From Aquatica leii (Eukaryota; Arthropoda; Insecta; Coleoptera; Lampyridae): DNA of 64,000 bases. Location: positions 53,248,487 through 53,312,486 of the forward strand of contig CM069433.1 in the NCBI GenBank assembly GCA_035610365.1. The letters are read 5' to 3'. The notes below the pieces were generated by a model. That model saw only the letters and a list, made by a program, of their open reading frames with translations, was not told where the DNA came from and searched no databases. Both the position numbers and the translations under genes were made by a program. Positions 1 through 11,818 of this stretch are shown here, piece after piece; within the stretch, counting starts at the first letter, position 1, and every line of letters starts with the position of its first letter.

Positions 1-129
1 CCACCAAAAAAATTGAAGAAGTACCGGGATGCTGACAGACGTATAAAAAGACTCGTTGAAGGTTACAATAATACCCAAATTGTAGAATACTTACGCAGTA
101 TTTCATATAATTATGAAATGGAACCGTAA
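1..129 (+). CDS. C-terminal exon of an unrecognised host gene (partial)
   Basis: The first frame is open from base 1 to a TAA at 127-129, giving 42 residues that are lysine/arginine-rich at first (PPKKLKKYRDADRRIKRL) and end in NYEMEP. The stretch looks coding: it is less AT-rich than its surroundings, its composition is charged and balanced, and a polyadenylation signal follows about 75 bases after the stop. The start and upstream exons lie outside the window, so it is unknown whether base 1 is inside an exon or near a splice site. I do not recognise the family and assign no function. A chance open frame is possible but less likely given the terminal stop plus AATAAA arrangement. Confidence 0.5.
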   Translation, partial: PPKKLKKYRDADRRIKRLVEGYNNTQIVEYLRSISYNYEMEP

Positions 130-203
130 TATGTAAATTAATGTTTAAAATAAGTGCGTTATGATTATTGTGTTACAATATATAGATTAAGAAAATTTGT
201 ATT

Positions 204-209
204 AATAAA
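204..209 (+). promoter_or_regulatory. Polyadenylation signal AATAAA
   Basis: AATAAA lies 75 bases after the stop codon at 127-129 and is followed by a T-rich stretch. It is a plausible 3' end signal for the left-edge gene. In such AT-rich DNA the hexamer also occurs by chance. Confidence 0.35.
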
Positions 210-953
210 TATATTGTGTATTTTTTAAAAATTACCCATTTCGAATTTAAATCTTTACAACATGAAATATGAGGTTTTTGATTCCACTTCATTGCAGTTT
301 CTATGCTGCAATGTAACATAAAAAAAAGTGAAACATATGTATTGTAAAGTTCCGTAACCGACACAGTAGTTGCCATCTGAATCAGAAACTTAAAATTTTG
401 TAATGTAATTTTTGTAATTTGTAACTTTTTTATGTTTAATTACTTTTTTAAACTATTTCAAGTTTATTTTATTTAAAAAACATGATTTCGCTCATGCGAA
501 ACAAGTTCTGTATTCGAATCATTATCGAAATAAAAAAAAACCTAAGTATTAGAATCTTAATGAAAATTTAATAGGAACAAATAAATTTCTTCAATTATGC
601 CGTGATGGGCAGTTACTCGCAAAACATTTATTATAATCATTTTATGTGGTAAAGATACAATAACGGAACCAATTTGTGTCAAGCCGATCTTGCAAAGTAT
701 TTGCAAATTATGGTAAGTTTATAAACTATATAAAAAAGTAATCCGCAACAAATACAAGTTTTACACACAAATTTCTTTCTGATAAACACATAAATTAAAC
801 ATTTTGTATCTTTGTTTATAAAATTAAAATTTAATTTATAATTAACATCCGATAAACGTAACAAATGTAATAAAAAAGTAAAAATACATTTAATAAAAGT
901 AAAAATAATATAACCACGGCAAGCAATCAATCGTAGCATAGACATCAAGGTAA

Positions 954-1959
954 TGGGTTGAATCGAAATAATTACAAAGACGTGAACTCCTTAATTTATT
1001 AACTATACTTAACTAACTATTTACATTAAAGAACAATGAACAATAATTGAATTAAACATATTTAGAATAAAACAGTATTTAAAATAAAATATTGGACGCC
1101 AACCACATAACGTGGTGAATAAAAAGCGTAAAATCTTACATCTAATTGTTAATTATTGATATTAAATCGTTGATTAAATGCAAATGTCGTGAACGTTTGA
1201 TTTGTTATCGAGTGAACAGTTTTAATAAAACAACTCAACTACTTGAAGATAAACGTAACACAGGTAGTATTAATTTTTGTTGACTCACCATGTGTAGTAT
1301 AACGTTATCGGATATCTTCTATTTTTAGCACATACTTTGTTAACGTGATAAAATTCTTCAACAGGAATAAATACCAATCAGCATGAAATATCCATGTATA
1401 ATAAACTTCATTAACGATAATTCTTTAATTCAATCGACAAAACCAAAATAAAGGATCCAGAATAAAATCCAATAAAAAGAAAAAGACCCAAAAGAAAAGA
1501 CCCTAAATACAAATAATTAGAACGGTTTTTTGAATGACATCATCTACTTACGTTGCATTTACACTTAGCAACGGTCTTCAAAACAAATTTCCTTTGTCTA
1601 ACGATTGCGCAATACTTTGAAAGCACTAAAAATGTTGAATTCAATAGAAAAATTATATCAAAATAAAGGTAAACTCACCAATAATTAGATGGAATGAATA
1701 AAAATTCAATTACATGCGTTTTTACGCCATAATCAAGAAAATTTGTCTTCCGCGCATCACACACGTAAACCACGCGAGATCGCTCAAACGGAAGTGAAGT
1801 TTAACCTTCAAACCTTCTACTCAAGTTAATTACCCAGACTCCTCCGAAATACAACGCGACGTTGTCAAACTTAATAAATTTAAGTGCAATATTAGTTGCA
1901 AAAAATAAATGAATGTAAAATTGAATTTTAATTGTAATGAATTATAACGGGACGTTACA
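954..1959 (-). mobile_element. Family X solo-LTR-like repeat, copy 1
   Basis: About 1.0 kb here is clearly similar along its length to 13814-14252 plus 23175-23756, where the second copy is split by Gypsy-1. Both copies begin near TGGGTT and end GGGACGTTACA, so on the minus strand the repeat reads TGTAACGTCCCG...AACCCA, i.e. TG...CA like an LTR. It contains TTGGACGCCAA at 1092-1102, which resembles a primer-binding-site junction, so it could instead be an LTR plus leader. No clean target duplication was found. There is no coding capacity. A short degenerate GATCCARAATAAAA-type repeat lies in its right half (about 1440-1510). Confidence 0.6.
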
Positions 1960-2006
1960 CAAAGTTAACGCGAAAACATCCAAGGGCCAAAACAATTTGC
2001 GTAGTG

Positions 2007-2128
2007 GCGCCAAAATATCCTAGCGCCAAAACGTCCTGGCGCCAAAACATCCATGCGCCAAAACATCCCCGCGCCAAAAAGTCTTAGCGCCAAAACGGCG
2101 GTGCCAAAACGGCGGCGCCAAAACGTCC
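2007..2128. repeat. 16-bp-period tandem array of GCGCCAAAA
   Basis: GCGCCAAAA occurs exactly at 2007, 2023, 2039, 2055, 2071, 2087 and 2115. The first six are spaced exactly 16 bp; a variant GTGCCAAAA at 2101 makes the last two steps 14 bp. Looser relatives lie at 1969 and 1985. The unit is roughly GCGCCAAAACRTCCNN. The array is markedly GC-richer than its surroundings and starts about 50 bp after the family X repeat. The reverse complement TTTTGGCGC matches the E2F consensus TTTSSCGC. An 80-residue minus-strand open frame (1965-2207) across it is a by-product of the repeat. Confidence 0.85.
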
Positions 2129-2469
2129 CATTCCCTGTTGTGACATATTCTGAAGGTGCATAATTTTCAGTGCAGTTTTGTACAAATGTTTCAAAAAAAC
2201 CTTGCATGAAAGGAAACTTTTCTACTTAACTTCTCTCGATGCGTGTATCCAAGTCATCAAATATAAAACTTGTAAACACAAATCAAAAGTGTTGAAAACT
2301 CATTGTAGCACAAAATATTTTAATTCCTGTTCCGTCCGATTGTCATAGGTAATCTAAGTTAAGCCTGTTGGCTTTTATAATTCCTGCGAGATACAGCAAT
2401 CCCAAAACGGCTTTCATTTCAGTTTTGTTTGTATCTTTAGTTTTACTGTTCCTTTTGTATTTACCTTTT

Positions 2470-2910
2470 TGTCTTTGTATGTAAACATTGCTGTATTTTA
2501 GTAAAAGTTGTAAAAGATCTTGTGTAAAAACAACCAGCTCTGTAATTTGGAGCTTGCATTTTTAACGGAAATTTTAGGTCCAGGAATATGAGTAAGAAGA
2601 TTGTGTGTTCTAGTCCGCACATTTTGTTTGGAATTACTTTCAACCATTTTGTTTGTTTATTCTTCTCAATAAAACAATTTTCGACTGCTTTTGATCTAGA
2701 TCGAAAGTGTCTAGTTCGTCGTCATCCTATTTTTCAACACTCTGCTCATTGTTGGTTTTATGATTGTCTTCCTCGGTATATTCTTCTTCAGAATTTTTGG
2801 TGTCGTTATCCATCCCAATAAACTTTTATCTATTTCAGTAGCTGTTTCTTCGACCAGCTTCCTTTGAACTTCGTTCATGTAACCCTGTAACATTTCCTGC
2901 TCTTTCACAT
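2470..2910 (-). pseudogene. piggyBac-like transposase remnant, N-terminal part
   Basis: In shifting minus-strand frames the stretch reads as an acidic segment (about 2820-2700: DNDTKNSEEEYTEEDNHK), then a segment containing RTRTHNLLTHIPGPK (about 2620-2570), followed by NASSKLQSW. The RT.xNI.TH.PG.K pattern preceded by an acidic N-terminus is typical of piggyBac-family transposases ahead of the catalytic core. Stops and at least two frame changes break the reading, and no catalytic DDD region follows downstream, so this is a dead fragment. Family identification is from pattern memory only; an alternative is another DNA transposase or a chance match. Confidence 0.4.
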
Positions 2911-5900
2911 ATGTTAAGTTGGCGATATTCGTCAGACAGCAAAACTAAACGATATGACCACATTGAAATCTTAAACACAACACTAACAATACTAACGCTT
3001 TTAGTGCAACGGGTTGTAATATACCCCATCTACTAAAAATTTATTATTGTTTTGCCCTTTTACCAATGAGGACTAATTCCGTAGTACTTTATGCAAGTAT
3101 GAACTGAACTGAAACTAATTTAAAGTAAACTGTTTTTTAACAAGTAAATAAAAAACTGTATTTTTACATTTTACACGATCGCGTCTTTCTGTTCTGTAGT
3201 TAAAAAAAGCGTGATGTCAAATTCAGTTTTTAACCGAATTTTTTGTTAAGTTTGAGTTTGATTTTCAAAATGCTCTAAAGCACTGTATAAGCATATAATA
3301 TAAAATAATTTTTTTGTGTTGCCAACATCGCAAACGTCAATATTCGTTCGTTAGTGTAGTTACGTAATGAACGAAAAAGGCTCTAGGGTGGCAAAATAAA
3401 AACTAGGAATCCACATAAAATTAAGTGTTCAAAGTCAATTAATATATTAGAACAAGTATGCGACAGGTAGAAAAATCATTTTAAAAATCTTAAAATTCAG
3501 TTAAAATTGAAGAAAAACGATGTTAAAGTTAATGTCAAATGTGACAGATTTAGTAATAAATGTAGTGCCAACATTATATTTCTGTAGATTTTTTAAAATT
3601 TTTTTAAAAAAGAATGTAATTTTATAAAAGGCAACACAAAAAATAATGTACATTACTCTCGTCGAAAGAATCATAGCATAACTCACTCACATGCAACGCT
3701 CGGACGTGCGGCCTCGCGTCGCATTAACGTTCGTTATGCTATTTCGTACTTTCGACTCTTGTTACATAAACTACTATTTTTATTACGTAGCAACCTAAAA
3801 TTGACTAATAATGTGATCGCAATGAATATAATGTTGATAAAAATTCTGCATGTAGAAAGCGTCTGTGTTTGGTTCTAATTATATGTTAAATAGTAATGTT
3901 ATTTGAAAGCAACAGTATCAAAAATGTTTTGTCATCAAAAACATGTTTTGATCAACTTCTGACTCTTGCGTGTATCAGGAGTTAAAAACGATATAATAAT
4001 ATGCATATTTGATTACTTTGTTTTCTATTTTTACTTTATTAATTTTTGTTTTTTGTTGTGATACTTATAAGTAAACATGCTTGCTTTTTTTTTAAATATT
4101 TTATCATAAGGTAAACGTTTGTTACGATAATATATAAAAAAAAAACATTATCTGGATTATTCTTGTTGTTACATTTAAAAGATATGTTTATTATAACTTA
4201 ATGCTTACAAACTTACAACTGTTAAACCTAATTAACTAACTTAAAAGTAATCGGTTACATAGGGAGATATATACCTAGACAAATTACATTAGTGAGATTA
4301 CTGCTGCGTTCTAATATACTATATATAATGAAACGTAAATACAATTTTTTGTTTGCTGAATCTTTAAAAATTAATTTTTATTAAAAGATTTGATATTAAA
4401 AACAACAATAAATAAAAATAACTGTAAAAATACCTCAGAAAAAGTTTCTTAGAAAATATTAATACAAACAAGTTCAAACATAAACGTCGTTGAGGTAAGC
4501 GTAAATCGACATTATTTAAAGCATAATAAGAAAACAATTTATTCTAAATGGCAGCAGATAACAATTTTTTAAACCGTTTCTTTAACTTAGTGTTACGTTG
4601 TATTATAATTTTTTTTTTAATTATTACGTAAAACTTTTCAATTACGTTAAAGGTTTTAAAAATTTGTAGCTTTAAATACAAATTTAAGACCAAACAGTTG
4701 TCAATGCATTATTTATTTTTGATTTTATTTTAGTTATCTACGTTCTAAAAGAGTAAAAAATTGAATAGGTTCTAAAAAATTATCTTATTAAAATAAGCAC
4801 AACAAAAAATGTGTCTGAGTTAAAGTTCGCAAATCGATGATAAATAAGTTTATATTATAAAATACACAATTTGAAAAATATCTAAAATTGTCTTTCTAAA
4901 ATGAAATCATTTAAATTTAAATTAAAATTTCAACTATGTAGACTTTTTAAAACTTGTTTAAAACGCCTACGTAAATTGTTTAACTATTGTTGTCAGCGTT
5001 AATATTGTAAGATTAAACAATAATCGCATAGCTAATTTAAGACAAAATATAGCATTATAAGACATCAACACAATGAACCATTCTTAGTTTAAATGATGAA
5101 ATTTATTGATTCACCTAATTAAATTAAACGAAATAATTAAATTCAATTGCTTAAAGTTTATAAATAGATCATTATTATTTTTTTATAATTATTACGTAAT
5201 TATATAACGCAATATTTTTTTTAAATAATACTATAAAAACAGTTAATTATAGTATACTCTTTACATGTAAACTATATTACATAAAGAATTTCAAAAACGT
5301 TTTATTTTAATTTGGAATGCACTAAAATTAAAACAAAACTATAGTTACATCTGTACAAATTAAAATCGCAAAAAACGGTATATATGTATGTATTTTACTA
5401 GATTTCAACTAAGTTTAATTCAAATATTCTAACACATTTAATTTTGCACCACTTGACTCTACTTTATGTAAACGATAGAAAGTAGAAATTAGTAGTATAG
5501 TATTTAAGAAGTTAATTAGAATGTAATAAAGGGATTCTAATTTGACAGTAGAATACGTTATATTATTGCAACAATTTGTTTAATTGATTTATCGAGAAAA
5601 TTCTGTCAAACTGCGTTCACAGATTTCATATTTTTTCTACTAATATTAAAATTTACGATTTAATCTAATTAACTGTGAGTTTTTTTCTAATACAAATTAG
5701 ATTTGTCATCAAGCGATAAGAAAAAATCATGGGATTACCTTATTTATAAAATTCAATGTAAAAAAAAAATATAAAATCTTTGATAGCAGTTTGATAGTAT
5801 TCTGAAATATCAATGCATTTGATAAAAAAAATTAATATTCCAATCGCTTTTTCTTGCACACAGAAGTTTTTTAGTTTTAAAAAAGCTTTTGTTTGAAACG

Positions 5901-6949
5901 TACTAGACTTTCTTGAAAACAGAGATAAAAAATTAATTTTGCACACCCAAAAGTAATATTTTTTGTTTGACTACTAACTAACTGGAAAATTCTACAGAAA
6001 TTTTTAATATAAATTTTCTCGTCGTATTTAGCGTGGGTTTATCGAATCTATTTTCTACTTTTACTTGGCAGTTTGCGACTGTTGTTGACAAAATTAGAAC
6101 CGCACATTGACAAACTGATAAAACCTTAGGAACAGCCTTAACCATTTAATTATTTTTTTTAGTTATATGTTGATATTTGATTCATTCACAAAATTTACAA
6201 TCATAAAATTGTTTATTCATTTGATGGGAAATGTAATAATATAGTAAAAAGACGAAACATCTAAAGCTGCGTTTTCACTGGAAAAACATTGAACATTTTT
6301 TGTGTTTCGATATGTTTATCTTTATTGACGTAAACTTTCACAAATATATGTAAACTTTTTGTTTCCACAGAAACAACCAAAACTGGTAGTTATCACTCGT
6401 GGTTTTAGTTATTCATTTCAAGCAAGACGCAGTGTTTCCACTGAACGCGGTTTTGAACTACTAAAATAAAATAATTAAAAAGATTTGCAACTAAATTCTG
6501 TTTCCAGTTACTTATTCGTTTCTACTGCGACAGTAACACGTAGCCACTGGTATCTACATCGCCGTGTTGCCAATTTTTTTTTGAAGTTTACCGCTCATAT
6601 TAAAAAGCAGCGACAAGAAACAACAACCGGCATTTGTTTCCGAAACAAGTAGTAACATTTAACACTTTTGTTTTTGCGCGTACTAGTTGGCGTCTTTTAA
6701 ACGCGCATTACCCATAGCATAATTTAAAAATTCCAGCTGATTTGTTTGTATTCATTTTTTTTCTTTAATTTAAAAGATACTTATTACAAGATCCTTTAAA
6801 GTTATTACAATCTGATCTTTTAAGTTGATCAATGAGCAATTTTGTTCAAACTTAAATTGTTACGTTTGATGATTTTTAAAACTAGGGTTTTACTAGTTTT
6901 CTTTGTGTTCCAATAACTTTACTACACTAAACATAACATGTAGCACAAA
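2911..6949. other. AT-rich intergenic stretch without recognisable genes
   Basis: Open frames here are short (below 70 codons), low-complexity and in no conserved arrangement. The only structures noted are an inverted pair around GTGTTGCC at 3304-3324 and 3629-3650, a short CpG-rich patch at 3690-3740, and scattered poly-A/T runs. Nothing supports a host gene. Confidence 0.6.
3304..3650. repeat. Inverted repeat pair flanking about 300 bp (MITE-like)
   Basis: AATAATTTTTTTGTGTTGCC at about 3304-3324 is matched on the opposite strand by GGCAACACAAAAAATAAT at about 3629-3650. The arms are about 18-20 bp with one length difference in the T run. The spacing would suit a small non-autonomous DNA transposon, but no target duplication is evident and the arms are partly low-complexity. 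Confidence 0.3.
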
Positions 6950-9900
6950 TACCGCACAATTCTCTGTTCTGCACTATCACTATTTCATTAACTAAAAAAG
7001 TTTGATTCAATGAATGTTCTTGTTTTGGCAAAACCAAGGTACCAACGATGTTTCTTAGTGCTTTGTGCTGGAAACGTTAGATCATTTATATAATGCTTTT
7101 GCTGGCACAACTCGAGAGTTAAATGCAGTAGGTCTAAACCGGTTTTAGTATTTGCTAGTATAAGTAAAGTTTGTTATATGTCGACAACACAGAATTTCTT
7201 CCAAAAAGTTAATACATTTTTTTCTGATTCCCATTTCTTCACTTTCTTTTTGACATGAACTTTCCAGCGCAATGTCGCGTCTAATGTCGTTCTCAGATAT
7301 TTAGCTTAGTCAGCATGGAGGATCTGAGTATCGATAAACCGAATAGGTAGATCCTTTGTTTATTGGTAAAGTTTACATGTACAAACTTGTTTTCAATTAA
7401 CTTAATTTGCCAAGTTTTAAGTCAGGTGTTAATTTGTTAAATAAAAGTTTGGAGTTTTTCTTAGTTCTTAGTAAGCAACTTTGCGTTTAATTCTAATAAA
7501 TTTTTTCGGATAAATATGATTGTAGAAACTGTAAAAGTTGTTGTAGCAAGAACAGGGTGAGTTTATAAATTAAGCCTTTATGCCATACTTTGTGAAAAAC
7601 CTGAGTAACGTCGAGAAAATCGATAGAACAAACTTTTCTTTCTTCTAGTCATTTTTCAATGACATTTGTTATCTAATGTACTTAATTAATATTGGAGTGT
7701 CTTTTTCTAAATTTAAATTGATGGGAAGGTACCAGTACTTTTTCATATAATTTTGAGAAGACTAGAAACAACGATAAAGGGCTATACGATGCTGCGTCAT
7801 TAGAAAGTTTACCTGGTTTGAAAATCAATATTATTTTTGCTAGTTTCTACATCTTAGAAAGTTCTGAAAGTTGCGTTGATAAGATTTATTATTTATTATA
7901 GCTTTTCTAGAAAGTTGCTCCAAAACTTCACCAGTGATTAAGTCAAAACGGGTTAATATTTTTTACTTTTACTTTTAACACTTCTTTCGGTGAAGTGTTT
8001 CTAATAATAATTTCTTTTTGTTCTGGTGTAATCCAGCTTCGTTCATTATCATTGAGTTCGAAATTGTTTCAAGATGTTCTGCAAACCTACAATTTTTTTG
8101 GGTATTGTTTCGGGTCCAACTTCCATCCGTATTTTGGATTAGAGGATTATGCAAAACTAATTACATAATTTTTAATACGTAGGTTTTAGTTGCTGAGTTC
8201 CATTGTTCAAAGCAGTTTTATCAGTTGATGCTCTGGTTTGTTGCAATTACCGTTTCCGAGTTTAATTTTTTGTGAGACGGCTTCTAATTTCTTTTGGGTA
8301 ATTATTTCCTTTTGTTCTAACTTTGTCATCTAGCCGTTCCTTTGTTCTAAATAGGACAAAATGATTTATTTGTCACTTAAGTTAGATTTTAAAGATTTCC
8401 CAATCTCTGTTCTTGTTAGTTTTCTTTTTCCATTACACTATCGCTTAATGTAAGAAATATTAGAGAAAGATCTGAGCCTATATTCCATGTTTCTTCAATT
8501 TGGACATAGTTTGATGAGATATTCCTGATTACAAACAAGTCTATGGCATTTTGTAATGGTTAGTAGGCTAATACGTTGGCATTTGAACTGATTAGATGCT
8601 GCTAACATTTTTACCTTTAATTGTAGTTAGTCTAGATCCGAAATGTGTGTGTGCTTTGCGTGATGAATCCATTTTTTTGGTTATTGAGAAAGAGTACATG
8701 TTGTTTTTTCTTTATGGCATGTCTCGGTGAGCAGTATATTGCCGTGATTTTTAATTCATATGTTTTTGTTTTAATGTTGACCACATCTGTATTTTTATTG
8801 TTTCGTAACCCAGCTCTTGATGATGTAAGATGGATTCCTTTATGATAATTTCTCTCTTTTGCTGTATTGTCCGGGTGTTTTGTGTGATAAGCATTATATC
8901 CTTTAAACTTGATGTATGATTCTCTCGTGAAATGAGTCTCAGATATGAGACATACATCAACTTTTTATGTCAATGACTGTTTGCAACTCGTGTTGATGTT
9001 GCAACAGCCTATTAGCATTCTATTCTAATATTTTTAACTGAATAGCTATTTTTAGATTTCAGAATTGATCCTTGTGCGCGATGTTCCAATTTGGAAATAC
9101 GTTCATCTATTTTATTCGACTTCTCGAATATTTGTTGAAGCGTCTTGTCAATGGATGAATTTGTTTGACATGTTTTCTTTACTTGCTTATCTGTTTTGCC
9201 GGTCACTTCTTAATTGTAAGTCTTGCTTTTAGATCAGCTTCGTTGCTGCACTAGAGTTGCATATGTCTTTCAGTGTACATAACACATTTTGGTTCTTTAA
9301 CACAGTGTTTTTGGATGTGACCATAAGCTTGACACCGTCTGCATTGCACTAATTTGGATTTTTTAATTAGTTGAATTTGCAATCTCATACTTATAATGTC
9401 AGTAATGCTAAAAATTTTATTGACATCCTTGTCGTTTCTAAATGACAACACGAACATGTTCAATAGCTGTTTTGTTTTGTATTTCAGCTTTCTAGTAGTT
9501 TCAAGTAATTTGGAATCTATTCTTCGCATATCTTTTACTATTTTTTTGGGATATCAAGAATAATGCAGATTAACTGACATTATCTTAATTGGTCGATTTT
9601 GCTTATTTTTATAGGTGTGCCATGAATATTCTTTCTCGTATAAAGCCTTAGTAAAGGCTTGGATATTGTTCGCCATTTTTAACGTTAATCTTGATGTTTT
9701 AAATTTAGAATTCAGTCATCATATTAGTTATGAGTTCCTGGAATGTACTAAAATTTTTAACTCCTACTATTATTGGTAGTGGTTGCGGTATTTTTTTAGT
9801 TTTTGGTTGCTCTCGTTCTTTTTGCAAAGTTTTTAAAATTGATTGTGGAAGAGTAAGTGATTTATCTATTTTTCTTTTTTTTCTCTCTTCTATCCTTATC

Positions 9901-10110
9901 CACTCCGTCTCTTTTGCTAGTTCTTCCTCATCTGTGTAATACTGAACTTTATTTTTTTACTTAACGTCAGATGTTGGATTTTGTGTCTTACTTTTGCGAT
10001 GCCTTTTATATTTGGTTTGCCTTGCCGTATATAATCGTTGCAGATTTTCTAGCTGCATTTGCATCTTGCAGAATTTTCATGGAGTAATGCAGTTGGTCGT
10101 GCTGATTCAT
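6950..10110 (-). pseudogene. Decayed Jockey-type non-LTR retrotransposon
   Basis: Reading on the minus strand, fragments appear in the order expected for a two-ORF Jockey-like LINE. ORF1 begins at an ATG near 10110 (MNQHDQLHYSMKILQ) and includes a CCHC knuckle CRRCQAYGHIQKHC near 9330. An endonuclease segment follows at about 8960-8751 (SRENHTSSLKDIML then IIIKESILHHQELGY). The region before RT lies near 8070. RT pieces lie at 7860-7740 (KPGKLSNDAASYSPLSLF) and 7640-7560 (FLDVTQVFHKVWHKGLIYK), and a C-terminal piece at about 7300-7190 (YLRTTLDATLRWKVHVKKK). Stops and frameshifts are frequent, so it is long dead. The 3' end is not sharply defined. Confidence 0.8.
9251..10110 (-). pseudogene. 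ORF1 (gag-like) of the Jockey-type LINE
   Basis: An intact 92-residue piece (9529-9251) carries the RNA-binding CCHC motif CRRCQAYGHIQKHC preceded by a basic stretch, as in the C-terminal part of Jockey/CR1 ORF1 proteins. The start at about 10110 is chosen because MNQHDQLHYSMKIL is the first ATG followed by coding-like sequence. Between these the frame is broken several times. ORF1 proteins package the element's RNA; this copy could not do so. Confidence 0.6.
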
Positions 10111-10215
10111 TTTTATAATTTCTATAATACCAAAATAGCTATTTACGTTGTTTAGGTTTATATAATAGTTATCGTGTATAATAATAAAGCAGGTATATAC
10201 AAAAAAATAAGATTA

Positions 10216-10520
10216 TTTAGCAGCATTACGTAGATTCGTTATAAGAAGCGGCAAATCAAAAATTTTGTGTCTGACAATGGCACCAACTTTGTAGGTTCAA
10301 AAAACAAGAATGTCGTCAGTAGTAATCCAATAATAATTGGTGCACAGAACTTAAAATTGAATTTAAATTTATGATGTCTCGTTCAGTACACTTTGGTAAA
10401 ATTTGGGAACGCGCAGTACAATTAGTCAAATTTGTTTGTTAAGGGTTACGTTTTTAAGCAGAATAATTTACGAGGAACTCTTGATGATTCTCACTCAAAT
10501 CAAAACTATTACGACGTATC
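10216..10520 (+). pseudogene. BEL/Pao integrase fragment
   Basis: The plus strand reads LAALRRFVIRSGKSK, then after a one-base frame change FVSDNGTNFVGS, then at about 10360-10440 a decayed IEFKFMMSRSVHFGKIWERAV. This follows the order of the BEL/Pao integrase core around its second catalytic Asp (SDNGTNF) and the HFGGLWE..V block. Later residues (about 10455-10515) fit the LLTFEEL..LLTQIE region through frame changes. No LTR or other domain is attached. It has the opposite orientation to the BEL element at 26760-42355 and is clearly older. Confidence 0.7.
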
Positions 10521-11502
10521 AATACGACGACCTAGGCCTACTTAAGAGTTGTTTCACATAAATTTGATCAGCTTTTAAAGATGAGATCTATAAATAAATG
10601 ATCAAACTCTTAAATTTATGGTAACATAAAATTTTTTTGAACGATGTAGGTACATTTTTAAAGTTTTTAGTCACTATAACCAATCTAAGAATCGACAAAC
10701 CCGATTTTTAAAAAAATTAAACGCATCAAATAACATGAAATAAAAAGTTAATAATAATAATTTAATTTAGTTAAAATTAAACGACAATTTTTTTTCTACG
10801 ACTAACAGATAATACGATACATTGTATGTTTAATTGCGATTTAGTAGTGACTTTCTTGTAATGAAATGTAAATATATTTTAGAAGTTCAAGGTAATTAGA
10901 ATAAATTAAAACTTGTAACTTGCAACCTAACTAGTTGTTTTCTTGCAGGGTTTTATTTTGATGAGAAGGCAATGTTAACAGTAATTTATCGGACTTTTGC
11001 TTTTGCAGTGTTATAAACAGATTAAGTAATCCAATCCTTAAAATAAAATTATTCATTTTATAATAACATGCTCAAATTAACTTAAAGTGTTAGTATTTAT
11101 TAGTACGTTTATCAGTTTTTTAAACTGCAGGACAATTCAAAAGTAGTCAATTATTTTTTGGCGTTTATCGATAGTTGCAAGATACCAAAATGTTTGTTCC
11201 TCACATGCTTAATATCTGTTTGTTATTATTTATCTTTCTATTAATGAAGTTTTCATAAGTAATTATGTATACTTTTAATATATATTATAGTATAATCTTA
11301 TAACAATAATCTATTTGCACATTGTCGCTACCTTGTTATATATATATGATATAAAATAAAAACAAGTTTTGATATAATTTTTTAATTGTGATTTTAGGTA
11401 TTACCAACACAAATTCTTAAATTAATTTATTAATTTTTTTGCATTATTGTTTGTAAAATTTTGTTTAACTTTGATTACTAACTAAATATAGAGTCGTAGA
11501 AA

Positions 11503-11578
11503 AGTATAGTGTACAATTCGTAAGGAATATGTATTGCCAACTCGTACGAATTGCCAACCAATCCTTACTCACTATACA
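11503..11578. repeat. Imperfect hairpin with internal duplication
   Basis: GTATAGTG followed by GTAAGGAAT on the left is matched by AATCCTTAC then CACTATAC on the right. ATTGCCAAC occurs twice in the loop region, around TCGTACGA. The structure is short and could be a small foldback element or a chance fold. Confidence 0.35.
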
Positions 11579-11611
11579 ATATACTAATTCAACACATCTA
11601 ACACAATACAA

Positions 11612-11818
11612 TAAGACTAATAAACACATCTCAAAATATGTATTTACATGAAATTCCTTTTTGAAGTCGATGCCATGTACAACATTGACGTATGATTAGA
11701 ATTAATTTTTAACATTAAGTTTAACAGTTCAAGTAGATTTAAGTTGAATGTGTTTGGCATTGACTTCAAAAAATAATTTTATGTAAATAAATATTTTTAG
11801 ATTTGTTTATTAGTCATA
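11612..11818. mobile_element. Foldback MITE-like element
   Basis: Two arms of about 70 bp (11612-11680 and 11748-11818) are inverted copies of each other at roughly 85 percent identity by eye. They begin GACTAATAAAC on the outside and run to the GAAGTC.ATGCCA region on the inside. The spacer is about 70 bp and non-coding. This is the architecture of a foldback-type MITE. No transposase and no convincing target duplication were seen. Confidence 0.6.

Noticed and set aside
1965..2207. 80-codon ORF across the GCGCCAAAA array
   Set aside because: Its repeated residues (FWR..., RFGAR...) simply translate the tandem repeat.
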